DNA from: a virus
Length of the DNA stretch: 30,248 nt
Direction: 5' to 3' (one strand)
Virus record (IMG/VR): IMGVR_UViG_3300029309_000226
Span: 1 to 30,248 of that record
In this document: positions 1 to 7,164 of the stretch, piece by piece
Layout of the letters: the number at the start of each line of letters is the position of its first letter
Position numbering within the stretch: position 1 is the stretch's first letter
The notes under the pieces: generated by a model
Told to the model about the DNA's origin: nothing
What the model saw: only the letters and a program-made list of their open reading frames with translations
The model's database searches: none
Position numbers and translations under genes: made by a program

Positions 1-100
1 AGATATCAGGCTTGTGTACGTGCAGGTATAGTTGAAATACCTATTTATAAATACACAAGAGAAGAACACGAGAAGTCAGGACAGAAAAAACCTTATGAAT
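1..100. repeat. Terminal direct repeat, left copy (contig circularity overlap)
   Basis: Bases 1-98 are identical to 30149-30246. The next position differs (A at 99, G at 30247) and the one after matches again. An overlap of this size that keeps the ParB reading frame intact is the signature of a circular or circularly permuted genome assembled past its own end. It is not a biological terminal repeat flanked by unique ends. Unique length is about 30,148 bp. Confidence 0.9.
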
Positions 101-453
101 TAGTATGTGATGAAATAGTTATCAAAGACAATAGCAATTTTGGTGAATGGGATTGGGATGTACTAGCAAATGAGTGGAATATAGACAAGCTGAAACATTG
201 GGGACTGAATATACCAAAGTGGGATGATGATTCTTTTGATACTGCTATAGAAGATACTGGTATGTATGACTATCCTGATGATAGCACTGTATCTGCTAAT
301 GTTAAAATGGTACAACTTTTTCTAAATACAGATACGGAAGCATTACTAAAAAAATATGAACTAGCTTTGAGAGAAGTATACGGCACAGATAATTTGACAG
401 ATACAATATTTAAGGCAATAGAAAACCTATACAATGAATCAGAAAGTAAATGA
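1..453 (+). CDS. ParB/Srx-like domain protein, C-terminal part (gene crosses the contig junction)
   Basis: Reading frame 1 is open from base 1 to the stop at 453 and is the in-frame continuation of the gene that starts at 29975. Joined across the circular junction, the product is about 208 residues. This part carries the end of the ParB fold (the helix after GGNMRYQAC) and an acidic, Trp-rich stretch (GEWDWDVLANEW) typical of phage ParB-like proteins that sit beside DNA-modification genes, then a charged helical tail. Family knowledge: ParB/Srx-fold proteins bind nucleotides (CTP or ATP) and often DNA. The stop overlaps the next gene, a TET/JBP-like dioxygenase, by 20 nt, which indicates translational coupling. 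An internal ATG at 262 is not the real start. The role in modification is inferred from context only; a partitioning role is unlikely without a ParA partner. Confidence 0.8.
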   Translation, partial: RYQACVRAGIVEIPIYKYTREEHEKSGQKKPYELVCDEIVIKDNSNFGEWDWDVLANEWNIDKLKHWGLNIPKWDDDSFDTAIEDTGMYDYPDDSTVSANVKMVQLFLNTDTEALLKKYELALREVYGTDNLTDTIFKAIENLYNESESK

Positions 454-1342
454 ATATAGGGTAAAACCTAGAATGAGTGATGATGATGCAAAAAAATTGC
501 TATCAACATTACTAACAGATAGTGACTACAATAATTTAATCACAACAGATGCAGATATTTATTGTGAAGAAACTGGAGAATTATTAGCTAAGTTTCGTAA
601 AAAAATTATACCTAGTAATATTGCAAAAGACGCTTTTGACAACTTGAAAAGTGCTGCAACACCATCATCTAATAGAATGACGAGTAATGGTGAAAAGAAT
701 GAAAAAGGCAATACATCACAAAACAGAATAAAAACAGATGGTACAAGAAGCAATACAAATAGTGCTGTAGGTGATGCACCAAACTCAGGCATTATTGGTT
801 ATTTTGATAGAAACCCTCGCTTCCCATATTGTAGACAAACTGCATTTAATGAAAAACAATTTGCTAAATTTAAGAAAGCATATCCTATAATCAAATTTGT
901 AGACACAAAATATGCAGAACTAGTACCTGAAAAGTATGCACTGCAAAGAGCACAAGCAGATGCAACAACACAAGATTTTGTAATAAAAGACACTGCATTT
1001 ACAACAGTGACAGTCAATAAGAATTGGCAAACTGCAGTACATACAGACAAAGGTGATTATGAAAAAGGTTTCGGTAATTTAGTTGTATTAAGACAAGGCA
1101 AATATACAGGTGGCTATTTTGTTTTGCCAAAATGGGGTGTAGCATTTGATGTACAAAATTGTGATTTGTTATTAGTAGATGTGCACCAGTTACACGGCAA
1201 TACACCTATACATAATGTTAGTGACGATGCAACACGTGTTAGCTTGGTAATGTATTACAGAAAGAATATGATACATTGTGAAGAAACACAAAAAGAAATA
1301 GAAAGAGCAAAAAGACGTGAACTAGGTACAAGTATAAACTAA
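434..1342 (+). CDS. TET/JBP-family 2-oxoglutarate/Fe(II) DNA base dioxygenase
   Basis: 302 residues. Residues 1-115 are a charged, low-complexity N-terminal region and residues 118-275 the double-stranded beta-helix domain. Visible motifs are H203-T-D205 (metal ligands), the distal His in LHGNTPI (H254), and R268 in a following strand as the likely 2OG-binding Arg. The 51-residue spacing from HxD to distal His, followed by Arg after 14 residues, fits the TET/JBP layout, as does the block FTTVTVNKNWQTAVHTDKGD. Family members hydroxylate the 5-methyl group of T (JBP) or 5mC (TET) in DNA. The gene overlaps the ParB-like gene by 20 nt, and its stop abuts the amidotransferase start (taATG). The phage also encodes a C5-cytosine methyltransferase (27931), so 5mC is a candidate substrate; T is equally possible from sequence alone. 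A later Met at 473 is an alternative start. Confidence 0.82.
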   Translation: MNQKVNEYRVKPRMSDDDAKKLLSTLLTDSDYNNLITTDADIYCEETGELLAKFRKKIIPSNIAKDAFDNLKSAATPSSNRMTSNGEKNEKGNTSQNRIKTDGTRSNTNSAVGDAPNSGIIGYFDRNPRFPYCRQTAFNEKQFAKFKKAYPIIKFVDTKYAELVPEKYALQRAQADATTQDFVIKDTAFTTVTVNKNWQTAVHTDKGDYEKGFGNLVVLRQGKYTGGYFVLPKWGVAFDVQNCDLLLVDVHQLHGNTPIHNVSDDATRVSLVMYYRKNMIHCEETQKEIERAKRRELGTSIN

Positions 1343-1953
1343 TGTGTGGAGTTGTAGGATATAGCAGTACGAAACCAGTAGAACAAGACTACAAAATATT
1401 GTATGATTTGATTATACAAAGTAAAATAAGAGGTCTGCATAGTTTTGGTTATACGTTTTATGATGAAGTTCTAACAACAAAGAAATATCATAATATAGAT
1501 AATATAACATTACCAGCTTCTGCTAATAAAATTATATATCACAATAGATACTCTACAAGTGGTGACTATAAATTACACGAGAACAATCAACCTATAACTA
1601 ACACTGATATGTCGCTTGTTTTCAATGGTGTTATTGATATGCGTACAAAAGAAGAAATGCAAGACTATTACAATATCAAAATGCATACAGATAATGATGG
1701 TGAGATACTATTACATAAGTGTAGTAACAAAGACGATATCAAAGAGTTTGTACAAAACATTTCAGGCTCATTTGCAGGACTTATACTAACAAAACAAGGC
1801 AATATGTATGCAATAAGAAATAACAACAGACCATTGTGGAGAATGTGCATAAACGATTCAGTATTCTATGCATCAACAAAAGATATATTCGAAAGAGTGA
1901 ATGAGGAATACGAACCTGAACAACTTATACCTAATGTGATATATGAAAGTTAG
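1342..1953 (+). CDS. Stand-alone class II (Ntn) glutamine amidotransferase domain
   Basis: 203 residues, essentially only the GATase-2 domain. It begins MCGVVGYSS, so Cys2 becomes the N-terminal nucleophile after Met removal. Further hallmarks are RGLHSFG (residues 33-39), the glutamine-binding block RYSTSGD and ENNQP, the oxyanion NG in FNGVID, a TDNDGE acidic block, GSFAG, and NRPLWR near the end. The family hydrolyses glutamine and passes ammonia to a partner synthase domain. No synthase (asparagine synthetase, GlmS, PurF) or QueC domain is fused here or seen nearby. In this cassette it may amidate a carboxylate on a modified base or its amino-acid donor, which is inference. Class II GATases are known companions of predicted phage base-hypermodification operons. 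It overlaps the next gene by 11 nt. Confidence 0.85.
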   Translation: MCGVVGYSSTKPVEQDYKILYDLIIQSKIRGLHSFGYTFYDEVLTTKKYHNIDNITLPASANKIIYHNRYSTSGDYKLHENNQPITNTDMSLVFNGVIDMRTKEEMQDYYNIKMHTDNDGEILLHKCSNKDDIKEFVQNISGSFAGLILTKQGNMYAIRNNNRPLWRMCINDSVFYASTKDIFERVNEEYEPEQLIPNVIYES

Positions 1954-2347
1954 AGAAGCGACTAAAGAAGATGCAGAATATATCAAGAAACTACATAAAC
2001 AACATAAAAAACATATAGGTGGTTTCAATCTGTACTGGGTTTGGGATAAGTACATAGATGGTACTGCAAAACATAAGTATGTAATTATAGACAATGCAGG
2101 TTTTATGAGGTATGGATATAGCAAGAAATACAGTGCATATGTTTTATACGAAATAGCAGTAGATACTGATTGTAAACAAAAAGGTGTAGGTACTATATTG
2201 TTCAATGAGTTACCGAAACCTACAATGTTAAAGTGTAATACTGATAATGATATAGGCAATGCATTCTATAAAAAAATGGGTATGACGAAAGTAGGTGTAA
2301 CAAGTACAAAAGCTGGTCAAAAACAAAATATATGGTGGAATACATAG
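1943..2347 (+). CDS. GNAT-family N-acetyltransferase
   Basis: 134 residues with the GNAT order: N-terminal strand-helix (MKVREATKEDAEYIKKLHK), beta4 EIAVDTDCKQ, acetyl-CoA pyrophosphate loop QKGVGT (Q-x-x-G-x-G), then the NAFYKKMGM motif B helix-strand. The family acetylates primary amines using acetyl-CoA. It overlaps both neighbours (11 nt upstream, 16 nt downstream), so it is part of the modification operon. A plausible role is acetylating an amine installed on a hypermodified base or its amino-acid donor; this is inferred from position only. It could instead acetylate a host or phage protein. Confidence 0.8.
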   Translation: MKVREATKEDAEYIKKLHKQHKKHIGGFNLYWVWDKYIDGTAKHKYVIIDNAGFMRYGYSKKYSAYVLYEIAVDTDCKQKGVGTILFNELPKPTMLKCNTDNDIGNAFYKKMGMTKVGVTSTKAGQKQNIWWNT

Positions 2348-3204
2348 ACTATCATATACAATCTTCTAATGCTAAAGACATAGACCCATCTAATGATTGT
2401 TTAAAATATGTAGCAGACAGATTTGAGTTGAATATAGAGCAACGCTATTGGCTTGCATTTTTATTTGCAACTTGTTATTCTGCAACGACTGTTTACTACA
2501 TATACAATGAGTTCCCTGATTATGAGAATGTAGATGTAGGTAGATTACAGAGATGGTGGGATAGCAATAGAGATAAAACATTATTTCAAACAGATAGATT
2601 GCGAGTAAAAACACAGGATAGATTTGTAGAAACTTTTGTCAGTTATAGACAACTACTTAATGATATGTCACAGAAAGATTACTATGAATCACTTAAACAA
2701 CCTACAAGACAGAATACATATGACAATTGCTATGACAATTTAATCAATATAAAAAACTTTGGCAGATTTACTATGTTTATATATCTAGAGATGGTTAATG
2801 TACTAACAGATTATCCTTTAGAACCTACTTATTTAGATTTAAAAAATGCAGAGAGTTGTCGTAATGGTCTTGTATATCACTTAGGACACTACGAACTAGA
2901 CACACACGGCAATAATAAGAAACTAAAACCAAAACACTATAACTATCTGCAATACAAATTTACAGAACTGCAAAGACAGATTGAGAAACTAGATATAAAA
3001 CATACAAATATTTGGAATATTGAAACTACATTATGTGCATACAAGAAATACAACAAAGGTAAAAGATATGTAGGTTACTATATAGAAAGACAGAAGAAAG
3101 AAATACTGAAGCTACAAAACAATGTGCAAGATGGTGTAGATTGGTCTGTACTTTGGCAATTTAGAGATGAAACATACGATAAAAAATGGCTAACAGAATT
3201 ATAG
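2332..3204 (+). CDS. Probable amino acid:DNA transferase (alpha-glutamyl/putrescinyl-thymine pyrophosphorylase clade)
   Basis: 290 residues, all-helical in appearance, rich in Tyr, Trp and charged residues. Conserved-looking blocks are DCLKYVADRFELNIEQRYW (about 22-40), YYIYNEFPDYENVD (54-67), RWWDSNRDKTLFQTDRLR (73-90), NIKNFGRFTMFIYLE (about 142-156) and LKNAESCRNGLVYHLG. The GRF and AESCRNG blocks and the overall order match my memory of phage proteins in the aGPT-Pplase/AADT group. In phages such as SP10, phiW-14 and ViI, members of this group replace a phosphorylated 5-hydroxymethyl group on DNA with an amino acid or polyamine. Sitting directly upstream of a P-loop kinase (19-nt overlap) is the expected partnership. 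The assignment rests on recognition, not a search; clade and donor cannot be read from sequence. Confidence 0.62.
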   Translation: MVEYIDYHIQSSNAKDIDPSNDCLKYVADRFELNIEQRYWLAFLFATCYSATTVYYIYNEFPDYENVDVGRLQRWWDSNRDKTLFQTDRLRVKTQDRFVETFVSYRQLLNDMSQKDYYESLKQPTRQNTYDNCYDNLINIKNFGRFTMFIYLEMVNVLTDYPLEPTYLDLKNAESCRNGLVYHLGHYELDTHGNNKKLKPKHYNYLQYKFTELQRQIEKLDIKHTNIWNIETTLCAYKKYNKGKRYVGYYIERQKKEILKLQNNVQDGVDWSVLWQFRDETYDKKWLTEL

Positions 3205-3713
3205 CAATAGGTGGTGAACCAGCAACTGGTAAGACAACGCTGATGAGAAGAATTATCAAACACTATGGTAAATTCAACACATTTAAGTCAGGTCTTGTAC
3301 AAGGTATGTACAATAAAGAAAAACAACTGTATATTATAGGTGTATATGATAGTAGTCTGTTTAGTGGTACAGATAAATTGTCTATGGCAGTACAACCACA
3401 TTTTATAAGAATGATACATAAACAACTGCAAGATGCTACGATTGTATTTGAAGGTGATAGACTATTTAACCAAAGTTTGTTCGATAAAGTAGAGTGTGAA
3501 ATATATGTGCTTAAAGCAGATGAAGAAATAATACACGACAGACATATTGCAAGACAAGATACACAAACTGATAAATTTAAAAAAGCTAAGAAAACTAAAA
3601 TAGAAAACATAGTACAAAATAATGATGTCAATGAGTTTTACAATAATACGCAAGAGCAAAATGACGAGTTATTTGAAGCTATAATAAATACAATAGAAAA
3701 TGGACGAAAGTAG
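3186..3713 (+). CDS. P-loop kinase, probable 5-hydroxymethylpyrimidine DNA kinase
   Basis: 175 residues. Walker A is GEPATGKT (residues 10-17) and a Walker B-like strand is TIVFEGDRL, followed by a charged, Lys-rich C-terminal half. The FEGD motif and small size fit the P-loop kinases that phosphorylate 5-hydroxymethyl-dU in phage DNA, creating the leaving group used by amino acid:DNA transferases. The 19-nt overlap with the transferase gene supports that pairing. Whether the acceptor is hmU or hmC is unknown. Alternatives are a generic nucleoside or deoxynucleoside monophosphate kinase; I see no LID domain typical of those. It overlaps terS by 14 nt, linking DNA modification to packaging. 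Confidence 0.7.
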   Translation: MANRIIAIGGEPATGKTTLMRRIIKHYGKFNTFKSGLVQGMYNKEKQLYIIGVYDSSLFSGTDKLSMAVQPHFIRMIHKQLQDATIVFEGDRLFNQSLFDKVECEIYVLKADEEIIHDRHIARQDTQTDKFKKAKKTKIENIVQNNDVNEFYNNTQEQNDELFEAIINTIENGRK

Positions 3714-4050
3714 ACACATAAAAAAAGAGACAATGTTAGCTGCATTAGAAAGCAGTCTAGGTGTAGTGACAACAGCTTGTAAAAAGACTGGTATACCACG
3801 TAGTACTTACTACAAGTGGCTTAAAGAGGACAGTGATTTTGCAGACAAAGTAAAAGACATAGAGAATGTTAGTTTAGACTTTGCAGAAAGTAAACTATTT
3901 GAGCAGATGCAGGACAACAATACTAGTGCTACAATATTCTATTTAAAAACAAAAGGTCGCAAAAGAGGTTATTGGGAAAAGCAACAATTTGATGTTACAA
4001 CAGATGACGAGCCGATTAAAATTAATATCAATCTAACTGATGACGATTAA
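3700..4050 (+). CDS. terS: Terminase small subunit
   Basis: 116 residues. An N-terminal helix-turn-helix (residues about 10-45: ALESSLGVVTTACKKTG, then PRSTYYKWLKED) of the phBC6A51 homeodomain-like class recognises phage DNA. It is followed by a helical oligomerisation segment and an acidic tail (TDDEPIKININLTDDD) likely to contact TerL. It overlaps the kinase by 14 nt and terL by 11 nt. Its position immediately before terL supports the call. Confidence 0.85.
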   Translation: MDESRHIKKETMLAALESSLGVVTTACKKTGIPRSTYYKWLKEDSDFADKVKDIENVSLDFAESKLFEQMQDNNTSATIFYLKTKGRKRGYWEKQQFDVTTDDEPIKININLTDDD

Positions 4051-5350
4051 TCTTGATTTTACACCTAAACAAAGCACTGCAATCAAATATCTGTTTGATA
4101 ACACGAATAGTGAAATACTCTTTGGTGGTGGTGCAGGTGGTGGTAAGTCATATATAGGTTGTGCTTGGATAATATTGTCTTGTATAAAATATAAAGGTAT
4201 AAGATGTTTAATAGGACGTAGTAAACTTGACAACTTAAAGAAAACAACACTAAATACTTTCTTTGAAATATGTTCGCAATGGGGATTGAAGTCAAACAAA
4301 GATTATGTGTTCAATGCAGGTAGTAATATCATAACATTTTATAACGGCAGTGAGGTATTGTTGAAAGACTTGTTTCACTATCCATCAGATGCTAACTATG
4401 ATAGTTTAGGTTCATTAGAATTGACAATGGCTTTTGTAGATGAGTGTAATCAAATAACACAGAAAGCTAAAGCAATATTATCGTCAAGAATAAGATACAA
4501 GTTAGATGAGTACAATCTTACACCTAAACTATTTATGAGTTGCAACCCAGCTAAGAATTGGGTGTATAACGAGTTCTATTTGCCACACAAACAAGACAAG
4601 TTACCTAAATACAGAAAGTTCATACAAGCACTTGCAAGTGATAACGTACATATATCTAAACACTATGAGCAACAATTAAGTAAGCTAGATGAAATAAGTA
4701 AACAAAGGTTACTTTATGGCAATTGGGAGTATGATGATAGCGAAGACAAGCTAATAAACTTTGATGCTATACTTAATATGTTTGACAATACAAGCATAGA
4801 AGCTGGTGACAAATATATTAGTTGTGATGTAGCTAGATTTGGTAAAGACAAGACTGTAATTATATACTGGAATGGTTTAAGAGCCGAAAGAATAAAAGTA
4901 TATAGCAGCAATACAATAACTGAAGCAGCAAAAACAATACAAGAAATACAAAGACAAGAATTAGTGCCATTAAAAAATATAATAGTTGATGATGACGGAA
5001 TAGGTGGTGGTGTTCGTGATATACTAAGGTGTAAAGGGTTTGTGAATAATGCAACACCTATAAATAAAGAAAATTATCAAAACTTAAAGACACAATGCTA
5101 TTACAAACTAGCAGAGTATATAAACGCATCAAAAATATATTTGCATACAAACGATACTAGCATAAAAGAAGATTTAACAAAAGAGCTAGAACAAGTTAGA
5201 CGTGATAAAATAGATAGAGATACAAAATTAGCTATATTGCCAAAAGAAAAAGTAAAACAAATTATAGGACGTTCACCTGACTATTCTGATGCATTGATGA
5301 TGAGAATGTACTATGAATTAAGACCGCAAGGTGTATATTATGTGCAATAA
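4040..5350 (+). CDS. terL: Terminase large subunit (packaging ATPase and nuclease)
   Basis: 436 residues, usual length for TerL. ATPase: Walker A GGGAGGGKS (29-37) and Walker B with the catalytic pair in AFVDECNQ (D134, E135), followed by a coupling motif around MSCNP (166-170). RNase H-like nuclease: D263 in SCDVARFG, D317-D319 in IVDDDGIGG, and D414/D417 in SPDYSDALM. All motor and nuclease residues are present, so the protein should be functional. The terminase translocates DNA into the prohead and cuts it. A stem-loop follows the stop (5358-5377). Confidence 0.96.
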   Translation: MTINLDFTPKQSTAIKYLFDNTNSEILFGGGAGGGKSYIGCAWIILSCIKYKGIRCLIGRSKLDNLKKTTLNTFFEICSQWGLKSNKDYVFNAGSNIITFYNGSEVLLKDLFHYPSDANYDSLGSLELTMAFVDECNQITQKAKAILSSRIRYKLDEYNLTPKLFMSCNPAKNWVYNEFYLPHKQDKLPKYRKFIQALASDNVHISKHYEQQLSKLDEISKQRLLYGNWEYDDSEDKLINFDAILNMFDNTSIEAGDKYISCDVARFGKDKTVIIYWNGLRAERIKVYSSNTITEAAKTIQEIQRQELVPLKNIIVDDDGIGGGVRDILRCKGFVNNATPINKENYQNLKTQCYYKLAEYINASKIYLHTNDTSIKEDLTKELEQVRRDKIDRDTKLAILPKEKVKQIIGRSPDYSDALMMRMYYELRPQGVYYVQ

Positions 5351-5357
5351 AAAGAAA

Positions 5358-5377
5358 GGGGTGCACTATGCAACCCC
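5358..5377 (+). terminator. Stem-loop after terL (GGGGT...ACCCC), possible terminator or processing site
   Basis: GGGGTGCA pairs with TGC(A)ACCCC, giving 8 bp with one bulged A and a CTA loop. It starts 8 nt after the terL stop and has no T-tract downstream, so it is not a textbook intrinsic terminator. It resembles the G5/C5 hairpin after the capsid gene (16789-16812). It is followed by a promoter-like element at 5425, so this may be a transcription-unit boundary. Confidence 0.5.
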
Positions 5378-5424
5378 AATCTATAAGAAACCCAAAACGC
5401 TGCAATGATACTCAAATTAAATTA

Positions 5425-5442
5425 TTTATATTTTATATTATG
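5425..5442 (+). promoter_or_regulatory. Promoter-like element abutting the tail chaperone start codon
   Basis: TTTATATTTTATATTATG differs by one base from the matching part of the repeated promoter-like sequence at 17464. TATATTTT (5427-5434) fits the Bacteroidetes -7 consensus TAnnTTTG except its last base. Only a partial -33 match (ATG at 5405-5407) lies 19 nt upstream. Transcription would begin at or next to the ATG at 5440, i.e. a leaderless mRNA. Confidence 0.45.
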
Positions 5443-6090
5443 GAATTAGTTATCAACAACCAAAGTTATCACATACCGAATGACTGGTCGCAAGTCAATT
5501 TAAGAAAGTATATGAAATTTGTTGAAGATATAGATGGTGTTGAAGATGAATATATGCAAACTCTGATAACACTATCTTGTTTTATCGATGTACCTATACA
5601 ATTACTTGAGGGTTGCAAAAAATCTGATATAGATGCTGTAATGCAAGAGTTACACAAACTTATAGAAACAAAAGCGAATACAGACCTCAATATGATAATT
5701 ACAATTGATAATGTCGATTATGGTTTTCACCCAAATTTGCACGAACTAAAGCTAAAAGAATTTGTAGACTTAGACACAAAATTAGAGGGTGGTTGGCTAA
5801 ATATGCATAATGTAATGGCAATACTATACAGACCAATTACAGAACAAAAAGGTGACAAATACAAAGTAGAAGAATACGACTATATAAGTGCAAATAAAAG
5901 AGCTGAACTATTTAAAGATAATTTAAGTATAAACACAGTAAATGGTGCATCTAGTTTTTTTTTGAATATAGGAATGGCTTACACGAACACTATGCAAGTT
6001 TATTCAAAGAACCTTACGAGGAAACAGAGAAGAAAAATGTCAAGACAGAAGAAGAAACATTTGAAGAAAGATATGGCTGGTATAGTTTAG
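5440..6090 (+). CDS. Tail assembly chaperone-like protein, zero-frame product
   Basis: 216 residues from ATG 5440. An in-frame ATG at 5368 is rejected because it lies inside a stem-loop and encodes an unlikely leader. The N-terminal part (VINNQSYHIPNDWSQVNLRKYMKF...) and acidic helices resemble the small proteins that precede tail genes in Bacteroidetes phages. After the run of nine T at 5955-5963, the zero frame becomes a short Lys/Arg-rich tail unlike the rest of the protein. The -1 frame instead continues into a well-formed domain ending at 6212. Tail chaperones of many long-tailed phages make two products by -1 frameshifting, so this product would be the short (gpG-like) form. A sequencing error in the T run would also explain the layout. 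Confidence 0.72.
   Translation: MELVINNQSYHIPNDWSQVNLRKYMKFVEDIDGVEDEYMQTLITLSCFIDVPIQLLEGCKKSDIDAVMQELHKLIETKANTDLNMIITIDNVDYGFHPNLHELKLKEFVDLDTKLEGGWLNMHNVMAILYRPITEQKGDKYKVEEYDYISANKRAELFKDNLSINTVNGASSFFLNIGMAYTNTMQVYSKNLTRKQRRKMSRQKKKHLKKDMAGIV
5955..5963 (+). promoter_or_regulatory. Candidate -1 ribosomal frameshift slippery site (T9)
   Basis: Zero frame reads AGT TTT TTT TTG; re-pairing one base back reads TTT TTT TTT GAA. Both T-TTT-TTT and T-TTT-TTG are permissive -1 heptamers. I see no convincing downstream stimulatory stem. Alternatively the genome has ten T here and the gene is one continuous ORF. Confidence 0.6.
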
Positions 6091-6212
6091 TATATAATTT
6101 AGCAAATGGTGATATTTTAAAATTTAACGATGTATTAGAATTAACAGTAAACGAATGTTTCAATTATATAGCATATCAAAAAGATTTAACACACATACAG
6201 AATAAACAATGA
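5955..6212 (+). CDS. -1 frame extension of the tail assembly chaperone (frameshift product)
   Basis: This frame is open from 5955 to the TGA at 6210-6212 and has no good start codon of its own. It encodes an ordinary-looking domain: an acidic linker (KEPYEETEKKNVKTEEE), then ERYGWYSLVYNLANGDILKF and NDVLELTVNECFNYIAYQKD. A -1 slip on the T run would fuse it to the zero-frame N-terminus, giving about 257 residues. The stop overlaps the next start as ATGA (6209-6212), so translation of this frame would couple directly to the following gene, whereas the zero frame stops 119 nt earlier. This arrangement parallels lambda gpG/gpGT. Mechanism inferred; the reading frame is directly visible. Confidence 0.7.
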   Translation, partial: FFFEYRNGLHEHYASLFKEPYEETEKKNVKTEEETFEERYGWYSLVYNLANGDILKFNDVLELTVNECFNYIAYQKDLTHIQNKQ

Positions 6213-6697
6213 TATTATACAAAGGTGAAGAAGTAAAAAATGTAACACTCAATATGTTGTATGAAATATTTAGAGATTTAGGTACAAGTAATTTATTTAT
6301 TCAAACAACATCAATAGGTGACATATTCGAGATAGAATTAAACGAAGTTGCATACCCATTGATGCACGTAACCACAAACACTGCAACATATACGCTAAGT
6401 GAATTAACATACAACTTTCAACTAATATTTATGGATTTAGTCAAAAAAGATGAGAGTAATGAAGAAGAAGTTTTAAGTGATATGTTGCAAGTTGCTGGTG
6501 ATATATTAAGTGCATTGAAGAATAGTGATTTCAGCAATGACTTTGAGCACTTTAGATATGATATAAGAATTAATGAAGAAATAAATTGCGAACCATTCAC
6601 AGAAAGATTTGATAGTCAAGTAAGTGGTTGGACGGCAGACATAAGTATAACAGTATCATTTGACGCATCAGCTTGTGCAGGTGATATACCTAACTAA
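6209..6697 (+). CDS. Tail or neck structural protein
   Basis: 162 residues with alternating strands and one amphipathic helix, ending in a Cys-containing tail (DASACAGDIPN). Homologues of this type sit between the chaperone-like gene and tail proteins in Bacteroidetes phages; I cannot assign a named function. Its start overlaps the frameshifted chaperone's stop (ATGA). The size would allow a tail terminator or a sheath/tube-adjacent protein. Confident that it is a real gene, less so of its role. Confidence 0.65.
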   Translation: MILYKGEEVKNVTLNMLYEIFRDLGTSNLFIQTTSIGDIFEIELNEVAYPLMHVTTNTATYTLSELTYNFQLIFMDLVKKDESNEEEVLSDMLQVAGDILSALKNSDFSNDFEHFRYDIRINEEINCEPFTERFDSQVSGWTADISITVSFDASACAGDIPN

Positions 6698-6708
6698 TTA
6701 TTAAAAAA

Positions 6709-7164
6709 ATGGCAAGTACAGTAACAACACAACAATTGACAGTAGAAGTAAAAGAAACATTGACGTTAAATGGCACAACATACGACCAAACTGTCACACA
6801 CACATTAAATGGTATAGGTAATATATCTAAACGTATATTTACAATACCACATAGTTCAACAGTGACATTAGCAACTTTTATCTCAGCAGTAACTAATGAT
6901 CAATTTGACGTTGAAGATGTCAAATACATTAGAGTTACAAACTTAGATGACACAGATGCTTTGATTTTGACAAAAGCATTTAATGCAACATCAGCAGCAA
7001 CAGAACTAAAAGCACAAATGAGTGTAGTTTACTTTACACCAAATGGTAATGGTGCAACATCAAAAGCTGGTGTAACAACAACTGATGATATAGAAACTTT
7101 ATTTGTACACAATCCACATGGTGGTAATGCACTAGATTTAGAACTTGTAATAGCTACTGCTTAA
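6709..7164 (+). CDS. Small virion structural protein, beta-rich (tail tube or decoration candidate)
   Basis: 151 residues, Thr-rich and strand-rich (TLTLNGTTYDQTVTHTLNG, then VKYIRVTNLDDTDALIL, LELVIATA), no Cys, no charged patches. This composition is typical of self-assembling phage beta-barrel proteins. It lies 11 nt after the previous gene and its stop overlaps the next start (taATGa). Position among tail genes suggests a tail-tube or tail-associated protein, but the gene at 16834 is a second tail-tube candidate, so the precise role is open. Confidence 0.6.
   Translation: MASTVTTQQLTVEVKETLTLNGTTYDQTVTHTLNGIGNISKRIFTIPHSSTVTLATFISAVTNDQFDVEDVKYIRVTNLDDTDALILTKAFNATSAATELKAQMSVVYFTPNGNGATSKAGVTTTDDIETLFVHNPHGGNALDLELVIATA

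Noticed and set aside
559-1205. Several minus-strand ORFs opposite the dioxygenase gene, and similar minus-strand ORFs throughout
   Set aside because: They lie opposite well-supported + strand genes, are rich in Ser/Leu/Ile/Tyr as expected for antisense of AT-rich coding DNA, and show no motifs. No recognised gene is on the minus strand.
1342-1953. Amidotransferase as part of a 7-deazaguanine (QueC/ADG) DNA modification pathway
   Set aside because: No QueC, FolE, QueD, QueE or DpdA-like gene is visible; the neighbours instead fit hydroxymethyl-pyrimidine chemistry.
5368-5439. Longer start for the tail chaperone (ATG 5368)
   Set aside because: It lies inside a stem-loop and would encode a 24-residue leader without family resemblance; ATG 5440 follows a promoter-like element and starts with the expected sequence.
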